Below, piece by piece: positions 7,389 to 13,655 of a DNA stretch of 17,144 bases. The notes under the pieces were generated by a model that ran no database searches, had not been told where the DNA came from, and saw only the letters and a list, made by a program, of their open reading frames with translations. The stretch covers positions 1 to 17,144 of the forward strand of contig CAKZZK010000015.1 of the NCBI GenBank assembly GCA_937885235.1, read 5' to 3'. This stretch comes from an uncultured Treponema sp. GTDB lineage: Bacteria > Spirochaetota > Spirochaetia > Treponematales > Treponemataceae. The position numbers and the translations under genes are program-made. How positions within the stretch are numbered: position 1 is the first letter of the stretch; every line of letters begins with the position of its first letter.

Positions 7389-8287
7389 GAGAAACCCTCC
7401 CATACAGGTTCATCAAGGTAGCGGTAACCCGCATCGCAGAGAACCGTCACGATAACAGAGCCGTCGGGCGCGTCCTTTGCCACGTCCAGAGCAGCGCAGA
7501 CATTTGCGCCAGAGCTGATGCCCGCAAGGATTCCCAGCTCTCTGGACAGGCGGTGCACCATGTCGTACGCCTTTTCCGTCGCGACGGGAACGATTTTTTC
7601 AACAAGGGTGTCATCGAAGATGCCCGGACGCTCTGTCGTTTCAAGATGCTTGTTGCCTTCAATGCCGTGGAAAGGTCCATCTGGCTGCATTAAAAGCGTG
7701 TGGATGTTCGGATTTAACTCTTTGAGCTTTCTGCTTGTGCCAGTGAATGTGCCTGTGGTACCGCCGCCCGTCACAAAATGCGTGATTTTGCCCTCCGTCT
7801 GCTTCCAGATTTCCTCTGCGGTCGTCTGGTAATGTGCCCTCCAGTTGGCGGGATTGTTGTACTGGTCTGGATAAAAGTATTTTTCCGGTGACTCTGTGAC
7901 AAGCTTGCGGGCAAGGAAGTATGCGCCGTCAGAGCCTTCAAGCGGATCGGATTCGATGATTTCAGCACCGTAAGCCTTCATCAGTCCGCGCCGGCCGGCA
8001 TTTACATTCTTCGGAATGACGAGCGCCACCTTAAAGCCGAACGCGGCACCGAGCATGGCATAGGCAATCCCTGTGTTGCCGCTTGTCGCGTCGATGAGTG
8101 TCTTGCCCGCGCTGAGCTTCCCGCTTGCAAGGCCGTCTAAAACCATTGCCTTTGCCGCGCGGTCTTTGACGGAACCACTCGGATTAAACATCTCTGCTTT
8201 TGCGAGCAGTGTGACACGCCTGCCGTCAGCATTCAGCTTGTCAAGAGAAACAAGCGGTGTATTTCCTACGGTATCGACAAATCTCAT
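7385..8287 (-). CDS. cysM: PLP-dependent cysteine synthase (CysM/CysK family)
   Basis: A 300-residue fold-type II PLP enzyme that makes cysteine from an activated serine and a sulfur donor. The PLP lysine is K41 in NPSGSVKDR, the substrate-binding loop is TSGNTG (68-73), the phosphate-binding loop is GGGTTGT (174-180), and GISSG (256-260) is also typical. Instead of the IQGIGAGF-like loop of classical CysK, it has HGIEGNKHLETT (207-218), which points to the CysM-like branch. In this context the likely sulfur donor is the ThiS thiocarboxylate, as in the CysO/CysM pathway, though free sulfide is possible. The acyl substrate should be O-acetylserine given the adjacent cysE, but O-phosphoserine cannot be excluded. 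It is the first gene of the five-gene unit and its stop overlaps the mec start (ATGA). Confidence 0.9.
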   Translation of the reverse strand: MRFVDTVGNTPLVSLDKLNADGRRVTLLAKAEMFNPSGSVKDRAAKAMVLDGLASGKLSAGKTLIDATSGNTGIAYAMLGAAFGFKVALVIPKNVNAGRRGLMKAYGAEIIESDPLEGSDGAYFLARKLVTESPEKYFYPDQYNNPANWRAHYQTTAEEIWKQTEGKITHFVTGGGTTGTFTGTSRKLKELNPNIHTLLMQPDGPFHGIEGNKHLETTERPGIFDDTLVEKIVPVATEKAYDMVHRLSRELGILAGISSGANVCAALDVAKDAPDGSVIVTVLCDAGYRYLDEPVWEGFS

Positions 8288-8324
8288 AATACCTCGTACC
8301 TTTATTTCCTATTGTTGTAGTGGT

Positions 8325-8353
8325 ATATTACTACTGCTAGAAGCGATTGTCAA
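8325..8353 (-). promoter_or_regulatory. Promoter of the cysM-mec-ThiS/E1-encapsulin-sufS operon
   Basis: On the minus strand TTGACA (8348-8353) and TAATAT (8325-8330) are separated by 17 bp. The predicted start near 8318 leaves a leader of about 30 nt with GAGG (8292-8295) before cysM. A consensus -35 immediately after the cysE stop shows that the encapsulin operon can be expressed independently of cysE. Confidence 0.7.
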
Positions 8354-8365
8354 TCGCTTTGCTAG
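8335..8365. promoter_or_regulatory. Palindromic operator-like site over the cysM -35 box
   Basis: A 9-bp perfect inverted repeat with one central base (8341-8349 and 8351-8359) covers the -35 hexamer and is flanked on both sides by the direct repeat TGCTAG (8335-8340 and 8360-8365). A repressor bound here would block RNA polymerase. The cognate regulator is not encoded in the window. Confidence 0.55.
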
Positions 8366-8390
8366 GACATCAAAGAAGAAAAGCGTAAAA

Positions 8391-9347
8391 CTAGATGGTA
8401 TAAAACCAAGATTCGTCCTGTGTCGCGTCCACCGTTTCCACAACGCGCCGCCTCTCATCAATGTGCAGCTCCTGATTTCTGACGCTGACCCGCGTGTTAG
8501 GCGCGATGGAGCGCGTGATAAAGACGTTGCCGCCAATCACGGAATTTGCGCCTATCACCGTTTCCCCGCCAAGGATGGAAGCGCCTGAGTAGATTGTCAC
8601 GTTGTCTTCAATAGTCGGGTGCCGCTTTACATTGCGCAGCGCCCTTCCCGCCCGCGTGGAAAGCGCGCCCAGCGTTACCCCCTGATACAGCTTTACGTGC
8701 TCTCCTATGACTGTCGTTTCGCCTATGACTATGCCTGTCCCGTGGTCAATGAAGAAATAGCGGCCAATCTTTGCCCCGGGGTTTATATCTATGCCTGTCT
8801 GACTGTGCGCGTATTCCGCCATGACACGAGGCACGACAGGTACCCCGAGCGAATAGAGCTCATGCGCCAGACGGTATATGGTGATTGCGTACAATCCGGG
8901 GTAGGAGACGATAATCTCTGCCGCATTTTCTGCCGCGGGGTCCCCTTCAAGGGCAGCCTGCACGTCAGTTGCAAGGTAGGCGCGGATTTTAGGAATGGTT
9001 TTGAGGAAGTCCAGCGTGATTTCTTCCGAAGCCTTGCACAGCTTTTCCTGCGGAATCACTTCGCCGGGGTGGTAGCTTTTGAGCGCTATCGACACCTGCT
9101 TTTTGAGGTTGATGGTTACATCTTCGAGGAGCACCGCCAGCGTATTCTGCACGGTGAAGACCCTGTAGACCTTGTTCTTGAAGTAACCGGGATATACGAT
9201 GCGGAGGAGCTTTTCCGTAAGCTCGACAACCTCGTCCTTGTTCGGATGCTCGCGCACGTCAAGCTTGTCGATGACGCGCTCCCGTCCGTAATCGTACAAT
9301 ATGTCCTGCGTGATTTCCCGCAGATTGTCTGCAAGTGAACCTATCAT
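8391..9347 (-). CDS. cysE: Serine O-acetyltransferase (CysE/EpsC type)
   Basis: A 318-residue enzyme that acetylates L-serine with acetyl-CoA to O-acetylserine, the committed step of cysteine synthesis. An alpha-helical N-terminal domain (about 1-150) precedes a left-handed beta-helix of hexapeptide repeats (about 180-285). Active-site segments are TGIDINPGAKIG (184-195, with D187) and IDHGTG (200-205, catalytic H202), followed by KRHPTI (241-246). The protein ends in FYTI; a C-terminal isoleucine is the classical anchor that docks into cysteine synthase to form the CysE/CysK complex. At 318 residues it is longer than E. coli CysE (273), mainly at the N-terminus, as in EpsC-type enzymes. The ATG has only a weak ribosome-binding site but a clear promoter of its own. 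Confidence 0.92.
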   Translation of the reverse strand: MIGSLADNLREITQDILYDYGRERVIDKLDVREHPNKDEVVELTEKLLRIVYPGYFKNKVYRVFTVQNTLAVLLEDVTINLKKQVSIALKSYHPGEVIPQEKLCKASEEITLDFLKTIPKIRAYLATDVQAALEGDPAAENAAEIIVSYPGLYAITIYRLAHELYSLGVPVVPRVMAEYAHSQTGIDINPGAKIGRYFFIDHGTGIVIGETTVIGEHVKLYQGVTLGALSTRAGRALRNVKRHPTIEDNVTIYSGASILGGETVIGANSVIGGNVFITRSIAPNTRVSVRNQELHIDERRRVVETVDATQDESWFYTI

Positions 9348-9385
9348 ATTTCTATTTTCCTAGTATAAAACTGTGCATTTAGATA

Positions 9386-9414
9386 AAAATAGCACAGCAT
9401 TACTGCCCTGTCAA
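9386..9414 (-). promoter_or_regulatory. cysE: Promoter of cysE with overlapping dyads
   Basis: On the minus strand TTGACA (9409-9414) is followed after 17 bp by TATTTT (9386-9391). The -35 lies inside the inverted repeat TACTGC/GCAGTA (9401-9406 with 9415-9420), and the -10 is flanked by CTGTGC/GCACAG (9371-9376 with 9392-9397). Both dyads could be operators. Confidence 0.65.
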
Positions 9415-9431
9415 GCAGTATGAGAAAATTC

Positions 9432-9443
9432 TCAGAATTCTGA
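9432..9443. promoter_or_regulatory. Perfect 12-bp palindrome between divergent promoters
   Basis: TCAGAATTCTGA (9432-9443) is a perfect palindrome in the cysE/importer intergenic region, 17 bp upstream of the importer -35 box. The partial repeat TGAGA/TCTCA (9421-9425 with 9430-9434) overlaps it. It could be an activator or repressor site acting on one or both divergent genes. Confidence 0.35.
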
Positions 9444-9460
9444 TTTATTATGTGTTTCTA

Positions 9461-9489
9461 TTGACATCAACAGAAAAAAATGATATTAA
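9461..9489 (+). promoter_or_regulatory. Promoter of the amino-acid ABC importer
   Basis: TTGACA (9461-9466) and TATTAA (9484-9489) have a 17-bp spacer. The -35 sits in a near-palindrome of the form TTTCTrTTGA-yr-TCAAyAGAAA (9455-9476, 9 of 11 pairs complementary), and ATGAT/ATCAT brackets the -10 (9480-9484 with 9491-9495). Confidence 0.65.
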
Positions 9490-9537
9490 AATCATATTCC
9501 TACGGAATTACTAGCAAAACAATTAAGGAGTATTACC

Positions 9538-10434
9538 ATGAAAAAGACATTTGCAGTGTTTGCAGTTGCCTTGCTTGCCTCTGCGCTGTTTGCCGCCGCA
9601 CCAAAATCTGGCGCAATCGACAAGGCGGAATTTGATGCCTTGGTGTCTGGCGGCATCACTGCCAGCGATGAAGAAATAAACGCGAGCGAATGGGCAAGCG
9701 CCGTAAAGAAGGCTGGCGTTTTGCGCGTCGGCGGAGTGCGGACAAGCTATCTGTTCAGCCAGCTGGATGAGACTGACGGCAAGACAAGGGGCTTCGATGC
9801 CGCTCTCTGGCAGCTTCTTGCCTACTATATACTCGGAGATTCGTCCAAGTATGAGCTTACCCAGGTGAATTCCAGCACCCGCGAGTCTGTCTTGCGGACG
9901 GGACAGGTTGACTGCGTTTTTGCAACCTATTCCATAACCCCTGCAAGGCAGGAAGTCATCTCCTTTGCTGGCCCCTATTATGTTTCAAAGCAGGCTATCC
10001 TTGTGAAGGACAAGTACAAGAAGATAAAGGGCATAGCGGATCTTGCAGGAAAGAGCGTTGCAACGCAGGCTGGTTCCACCGGACCGGCGCTGCTCAAAGA
10101 GTATGCGCCAAAGGCAAAGATTTTGGAGTTTGCAACCGACCAAGAGGCACGCACCGCGTTGGATCAGGGGCGGGTAAATGCCTATGTTACGGATTACACG
10201 TTGCTCCTCAGCACGATGGTGAAAAATCCGGGGGCATACAAAATTGCAGGCGATGTTTTTGGCCCGGAGGATGGCTATGGCATTGGCGTTCCCCTCAATT
10301 CTGACGGCGTTGACTTTATAAATGCGTTCCTCAAAAAAATTGAAGATAACGGAACATGGGCAAAGCTGTGGAAGGTTTCCTTGGGAGACCGCACCGGCAT
10401 AACGACAGTGCCCGAGGCTCCCGAACTCTTTTAA
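9538..10434 (+). CDS. Amino-acid ABC transporter, periplasmic substrate-binding protein
   Basis: A 298-residue family 3 solute-binding protein. A Sec signal peptide covers about residues 1-21 (MKKTFAV start, cleavage near LFAAA), with no lipobox cysteine. After a linker of about 35 residues the two-lobed binding domain starts near residue 60 (VLRVGG). The segment ATYSITPARQEVISFAGPYY is characteristic of the polar/acidic amino-acid group, with the arginine that normally binds the ligand's carboxylate. GSTGPALLKE is typical of the second lobe. The ligand cannot be read from the sequence; glutamate/aspartate-type or cystine are candidates, and the position opposite cysE favours a sulfur-related role. 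AAGGAG (9525-9530) lies 7 nt before the ATG. A terminator follows, so this product is probably made in excess over the membrane parts. Confidence 0.88.
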   Translation: MKKTFAVFAVALLASALFAAAPKSGAIDKAEFDALVSGGITASDEEINASEWASAVKKAGVLRVGGVRTSYLFSQLDETDGKTRGFDAALWQLLAYYILGDSSKYELTQVNSSTRESVLRTGQVDCVFATYSITPARQEVISFAGPYYVSKQAILVKDKYKKIKGIADLAGKSVATQAGSTGPALLKEYAPKAKILEFATDQEARTALDQGRVNAYVTDYTLLLSTMVKNPGAYKIAGDVFGPEDGYGIGVPLNSDGVDFINAFLKKIEDNGTWAKLWKVSLGDRTGITTVPEAPELF

Positions 10435-10459
10435 TTTAAAGTAATTTAATAGAATTTAC

Positions 10460-10489
10460 AGGGCTTTGTGCAGACAAAGCCCTTGTTTT
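10460..10489 (+). terminator. Intrinsic terminator/attenuator after the binding-protein gene
   Basis: A 10-bp perfect stem (10460-10469 with 10474-10483), a GCAG loop and a T-rich tail (TTGTTTT, ending at 10489). It separates the binding-protein gene from the permeases, so only part of the transcription should read through. Confidence 0.85.
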
Positions 10490-10500
10490 ACTAGTACGAT

Positions 10501-11160
10501 ATGAGTCTATCAGAACTAATTTCAGAATATTGGCAAGACTACCTGTTGGCATACCTCATGACTTTGCAGTTTACGGTGTTTGCGTTTACAGGCGCCTTTA
10601 TAATAGGAACACTCATCACCGTTTTGCGGGTGAGTCCTATACGTCCCCTGCGTAGCTTTGCTACATTTTATGTGCAGGTGTTTAGAAATATAACGGGGGC
10701 AGGACTTTTGATACTGCTTGTGTATGCCCTTCCCTATTTAAACCTCGTCCTGTCATATTACCTGTGCGTGCTTGTCGCCGTCACGCTCATTCCATCCGCG
10801 TTTATGTCGGAGCATCTCGTTTCTGGAATCAATACCATTGACAAGGGGCAGGTGGAAGCCGCCCGCTCCCTCGGACTCACCTTTATGCAGATTATATGGA
10901 AGATAATTATTCCGCAAGCACTGCGCGCCACCATACTGCCGATGACGAACCTGCTGATTGCCACTATGCTGACGACAGCCCTCGGAAGCCAAGTGCCGCT
11001 GGATCTGCGTGAGCTTACGGGACTGGTTGCGCACATAAACACCTATTCGGTGGGCGGCATAAAGGCATTTGCCATTTCCGCAGCCTTTTACTGCATCACC
11101 GCCATCTTCATTGGCTTTGCCGGCAACAAGCTTGACAAAAAGCTGAGGATTGCAAAATGA
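10501..11160 (+). CDS. Amino-acid ABC transporter permease (first subunit)
   Basis: A 219-residue integral membrane protein of the HisM/GlnP-type family, which usually has about 220 residues and five membrane helices. The EAA loop that contacts the ATPase is clear at about 117-140 (EAARSLGL...IIIPQA). Hydrophobic segments fall at about 18-42, 66-98, 140-160 and 185-207. It would pair with the next permease as a heterodimer in the inner membrane. The start is the first ATG after an in-frame TAG at 10492; no Shine-Dalgarno is visible before it, which is unusual, and the ATG is only 11 nt after the terminator tail. The next gene overlaps it by 4 nt. Confidence 0.88.
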   Translation: MSLSELISEYWQDYLLAYLMTLQFTVFAFTGAFIIGTLITVLRVSPIRPLRSFATFYVQVFRNITGAGLLILLVYALPYLNLVLSYYLCVLVAVTLIPSAFMSEHLVSGINTIDKGQVEAARSLGLTFMQIIWKIIIPQALRATILPMTNLLIATMLTTALGSQVPLDLRELTGLVAHINTYSVGGIKAFAISAAFYCITAIFIGFAGNKLDKKLRIAK

Positions 11161-11963
11161 CAAAGACAGACAGCATTCTCGATGTTTTGTATGAAGAACC
11201 CGGTCCCAAGGCAAAAAAGCGGATAAAGCTCTATACGGCAGTTTCCGTCATTTTGCTCATCGCCTTCCTTGTCCTTGTTGTGAGGCAGTTTGCGGTAACG
11301 GGACAGCTTGATTCCCGCTACTGGGACTTTTACCTGCAGGGGACGACGTGGCTTTTTATTTTAAAGGGGTTGCTCGGCACCATACGAGTTGCGCTCGTGG
11401 CAATGCTCATCACCTTTGCGCTGGGCTTTTTGATGATGTTTGCCCGTGTGCGCGGGAACAAGTTCCTTGCCTTTATCTCCCGATGCTTTACGGAATTCAC
11501 ACGGGGCGTGCCGACATTGCTGTTTATTTATTTTTTCTTTTTTGCAGCGCCCTTGCTGGGCATAAAGATGCCTGCTTTTTGGAAGATAACGCTGCCAGTT
11601 GCACTATCTGCAAGTGGTTCTGTGGCGGAAGTCCTTCGCGGCGGCGTGTATGCCGTACACAAAGGACAGCGTGAGGCTGCGCTTTCTCTGGGATTAAGCG
11701 AAAACAGGACATTCTTTAAGATTATATTTCCACAAGCATTCCGCTATGTCATTCCGTCGCTTATTTCGGAACTGGTCATCATTCTGAAAGATACAAACTT
11801 TGCCTACATAGTGTCTTTCAATGACCTGATGCAGAACGCAAGCGTGCTTATTTCCAACTATGACGCGCTGCTTTCTGTTTATCTTGTGGTCGCTGTCATA
11901 TACATAGTCATAAATTATCTTTTAAACAAGCTTTCAGTAACGCTTGCAAACAAGAGGAAGTAA
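11157..11963 (+). CDS. Amino-acid ABC transporter permease (second subunit)
   Basis: A 268-residue permease of the same family, with an N-terminal cytoplasmic tail (about 1-22) and an extra leading membrane segment (about 24-42) before the conserved core (about 70-260). The EAA loop is at about 172-194 (REAALSLGL...IIFPQAF). The ATG overlaps the stop of the preceding permease in an ATGA arrangement, indicating translational coupling and equal amounts of the two subunits. It probably forms the transmembrane channel together with the first permease. Confidence 0.88.
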   Translation: MTKTDSILDVLYEEPGPKAKKRIKLYTAVSVILLIAFLVLVVRQFAVTGQLDSRYWDFYLQGTTWLFILKGLLGTIRVALVAMLITFALGFLMMFARVRGNKFLAFISRCFTEFTRGVPTLLFIYFFFFAAPLLGIKMPAFWKITLPVALSASGSVAEVLRGGVYAVHKGQREAALSLGLSENRTFFKIIFPQAFRYVIPSLISELVIILKDTNFAYIVSFNDLMQNASVLISNYDALLSVYLVVAVIYIVINYLLNKLSVTLANKRK

Positions 11964-12704
11964 ATGGAAACACCGGTAATAGAACTGCGCCATTTGGAAA
12001 AATACTTTGGCTCTTTTCACGTTTTGAATGATGTGAATTTAAAGGTGAATAAAGGCGAGGTGGTCGCCGTCATCGGTCCATCCGGCTCGGGAAAATCTAC
12101 GCTGTGCAGGACAATAAACAGGCTTGAAACCATTGCCTCTGGCGACATATTCATTGACGGCGAGCGCATTCCGGAGGAAGGAAAGGACCTTGCCCGCCTG
12201 CGCTCCGAAGTGGGCATGGTGTTCCAGTCCTTCAACCTCTTTGCCCATAAGACCATCCTGGACAACCTCACGCTTGCCCCCGTGGATGTGCTTAAGCGCA
12301 AGAAGAGCGAGGTGCAGAAAGAGGCGCTGGAAATGCTGAAGCGGGTGGGAGTGGAAAGCCAGGCGCATAAGTATCCGCATCAGCTTTCAGGCGGTCAGCA
12401 GCAGCGTGTCGCCATTGCCCGCTCTCTCGTCATGAAGCCAAAGGCAATGCTGTTTGACGAACCGACAAACGCCCTCGACCCGGAAATGATAGGCGAGGTG
12501 CTGTCCGTAATCCGGGAGCTTGCAGATGAGGGCATGACCATGCTCATCGTGACGCACGAGATGGGCTTTGCACGGGAAGTAGCAGACAGGATTGTCTTTA
12601 TGGACAAGGGAGTCATCATCTGCGATGAAAAGACAGAGGACTTCTTCACAAAGCAGAGCAATCCCCGCGTGCAGGCTTTTTTAAGCAAGATAGAAAAGGT
12701 CTAG
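11964..12704 (+). CDS. Amino-acid ABC transporter ATP-binding protein (GlnQ/HisP type)
   Basis: A 246-residue ABC ATPase with all the key motifs: Walker A GPSGSGKST (38-46), Q-loop Q88 in VFQSFN, signature LSGGQQQR (141-148), Walker B LFDEPTNALDPE with D165 and E166, and the switch H198 in VTHEM. Sequence and length match the polar amino-acid importer subfamily. It powers import through the two preceding permeases and sits on the cytoplasmic face. The ATG directly follows the stop of the permease gene with no gap, and GAGGAAG just before that stop can act as its ribosome-binding site. It is the last gene of the importer operon; no clear terminator separates it from the convergent gene, whose stop lies 7 bp away. 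Confidence 0.95.
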   Translation: METPVIELRHLEKYFGSFHVLNDVNLKVNKGEVVAVIGPSGSGKSTLCRTINRLETIASGDIFIDGERIPEEGKDLARLRSEVGMVFQSFNLFAHKTILDNLTLAPVDVLKRKKSEVQKEALEMLKRVGVESQAHKYPHQLSGGQQQRVAIARSLVMKPKAMLFDEPTNALDPEMIGEVLSVIRELADEGMTMLIVTHEMGFAREVADRIVFMDKGVIICDEKTEDFFTKQSNPRVQAFLSKIEKV

Positions 12705-12711
12705 TGTCCCC

Positions 12712-13410
12712 TTAGCCTTTGGTGATAAGCGAAACGATGTACGGAAAGAATGACGTGGCGAGGGCTTCGGGGTGCCACTGCACGGCAAGGATGCGTTCCG
12801 CCTCTATGCCTTCGACAATGCCGTCTTCTGAGACAGCCGTCGCCCTAAGCCCCTGCCCGAGTGTCTTGATGCCCTGATGGTGCAGGCTGTTTACAGCAAT
12901 CTCTTCCGTGCCAAAGGCTTGGTAAAGGCGGGAATCTTTTTGCAGCGTCACTTTGTGTACCGGCTCGTAAGGGGAATCCGTCCGCAGGTGGACGAGGGAC
13001 TGAGGCCTCTCCACCTTTATGTCTTGATAGAGTGAGCCGCCAAAGGCTATGTTTATTCCCTGGAAGCCCCGGCATATTCCAAAAATCCACTTTCCCATCT
13101 GCCATGCTTTTTTGATGAGCGCGAGCTGGTAGCTGTCCATCCGCGCGAGCGGGCATTCAGTACATTCTTTTTTTGCCTCGTGGTAGTAGGCAGGGTCAAA
13201 GTCCTTCCCTCCCGGAACAAGGAGCGCGGCAAAGGGCGCAAGCAGCTCTTCAATGCTTTCTTCCTTTAAATTGGGCAGTATGTACGGCAATGCGCCCGCG
13301 TTTTCCAACTGCGTGGTGTACGCCTCGTTTACAAAACATTCTCTGTACTTCCACACGGAAGTCTCTGTCGGCAGCGTAAAAACTCCGGCGATTGCAATCA
13401 GCGGTTTCAT
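12712..13410 (-). CDS. Class I glutamine amidotransferase-like hydrolase (peptidase C26, PuuD-like)
   Basis: A 232-residue alpha/beta hydrolase of the gamma-glutamyl hydrolase group. The nucleophile is C113 in FGICRGFQGIN, and the catalytic His/Glu pair is H213 and E215 in VQWHPEAL. LLVPGGKDFDP (63-73) forms the oxyanion region and NSLHHQG (174-180) is typical of the C26 family. Relatives cleave gamma-glutamyl-GABA or related gamma-glutamyl amides to release glutamate; the true substrate here is unknown. No substrate-channelling synthetase partner is fused. The ATG at 13410 is chosen over an upstream TTG at 13446. No Shine-Dalgarno precedes it and the promoter lies only 14 nt upstream, so the mRNA should be almost leaderless. 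It is convergent with the amino-acid importer. Confidence 0.85.
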   Translation of the reverse strand: MKPLIAIAGVFTLPTETSVWKYRECFVNEAYTTQLENAGALPYILPNLKEESIEELLAPFAALLVPGGKDFDPAYYHEAKKECTECPLARMDSYQLALIKKAWQMGKWIFGICRGFQGINIAFGGSLYQDIKVERPQSLVHLRTDSPYEPVHKVTLQKDSRLYQAFGTEEIAVNSLHHQGIKTLGQGLRATAVSEDGIVEGIEAERILAVQWHPEALATSFFPYIVSLITKG

Positions 13411-13424
13411 AGGATAATGGTTGC

Positions 13425-13453
13425 AGTATACAGGAAAACAAACCAAAGCGCAA
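13425..13453 (-). promoter_or_regulatory. Promoter of the C26 hydrolase gene
   Basis: On the minus strand TTGCGC (13448-13453) and TATACT (13425-13430) have a 17-bp spacer. The predicted start near 13418 is only about 8 nt before the ATG at 13410, in agreement with the absence of a Shine-Dalgarno. Confidence 0.5.
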
Positions 13454-13549
13454 TGTCCTTGCAGGCTGTAATCACGGCAATAGCATTTACAAAAGGTGGC
13501 AGCCAGGTGTAGTCAAATTACAAAATACGCTTACTTAATGCTCAAAAAT

Positions 13550-13572
13550 GCTGTAAACAGCCTGTTTACGGC
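13550..13572. promoter_or_regulatory. Inverted repeat of unknown role
   Basis: GTAAACAG (13553-13560) and CTGTTTAC (13562-13569) form an 8-bp perfect dyad around one base, extended to 11 pairs by a T-G wobble and GC ends. It lies about 100 bp upstream of the C26 promoter and just downstream of the sugar-operon terminator. It could be an operator or a second hairpin. Confidence 0.35.
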
Positions 13573-13593
13573 TTAAAAGAGGTTGTAAATCGC

Positions 13594-13621
13594 AAAAAAA
13601 GCCCGCGGCTAAGTGCGGGCT
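13594..13621 (-). terminator. Terminator of the sugar ABC operon
   Basis: AGCCCGC (13600-13606) pairs with GCGGGCT (13615-13621) around an 8-nt loop. On the minus strand the stem is followed by seven T (complement of A13594-A13600), a classic intrinsic terminator about 35 nt after the permease stop. Confidence 0.9.
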
Positions 13622-13655
13622 CTTTATCATTCTATAATCGGCCTATCTCAGTGCC

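Noticed and set aside
8619..9338. 239-codon open frame on the + strand
   Set aside because: Antisense to cysE, whose motifs and promoter are clear; no family resemblance in the antisense product.
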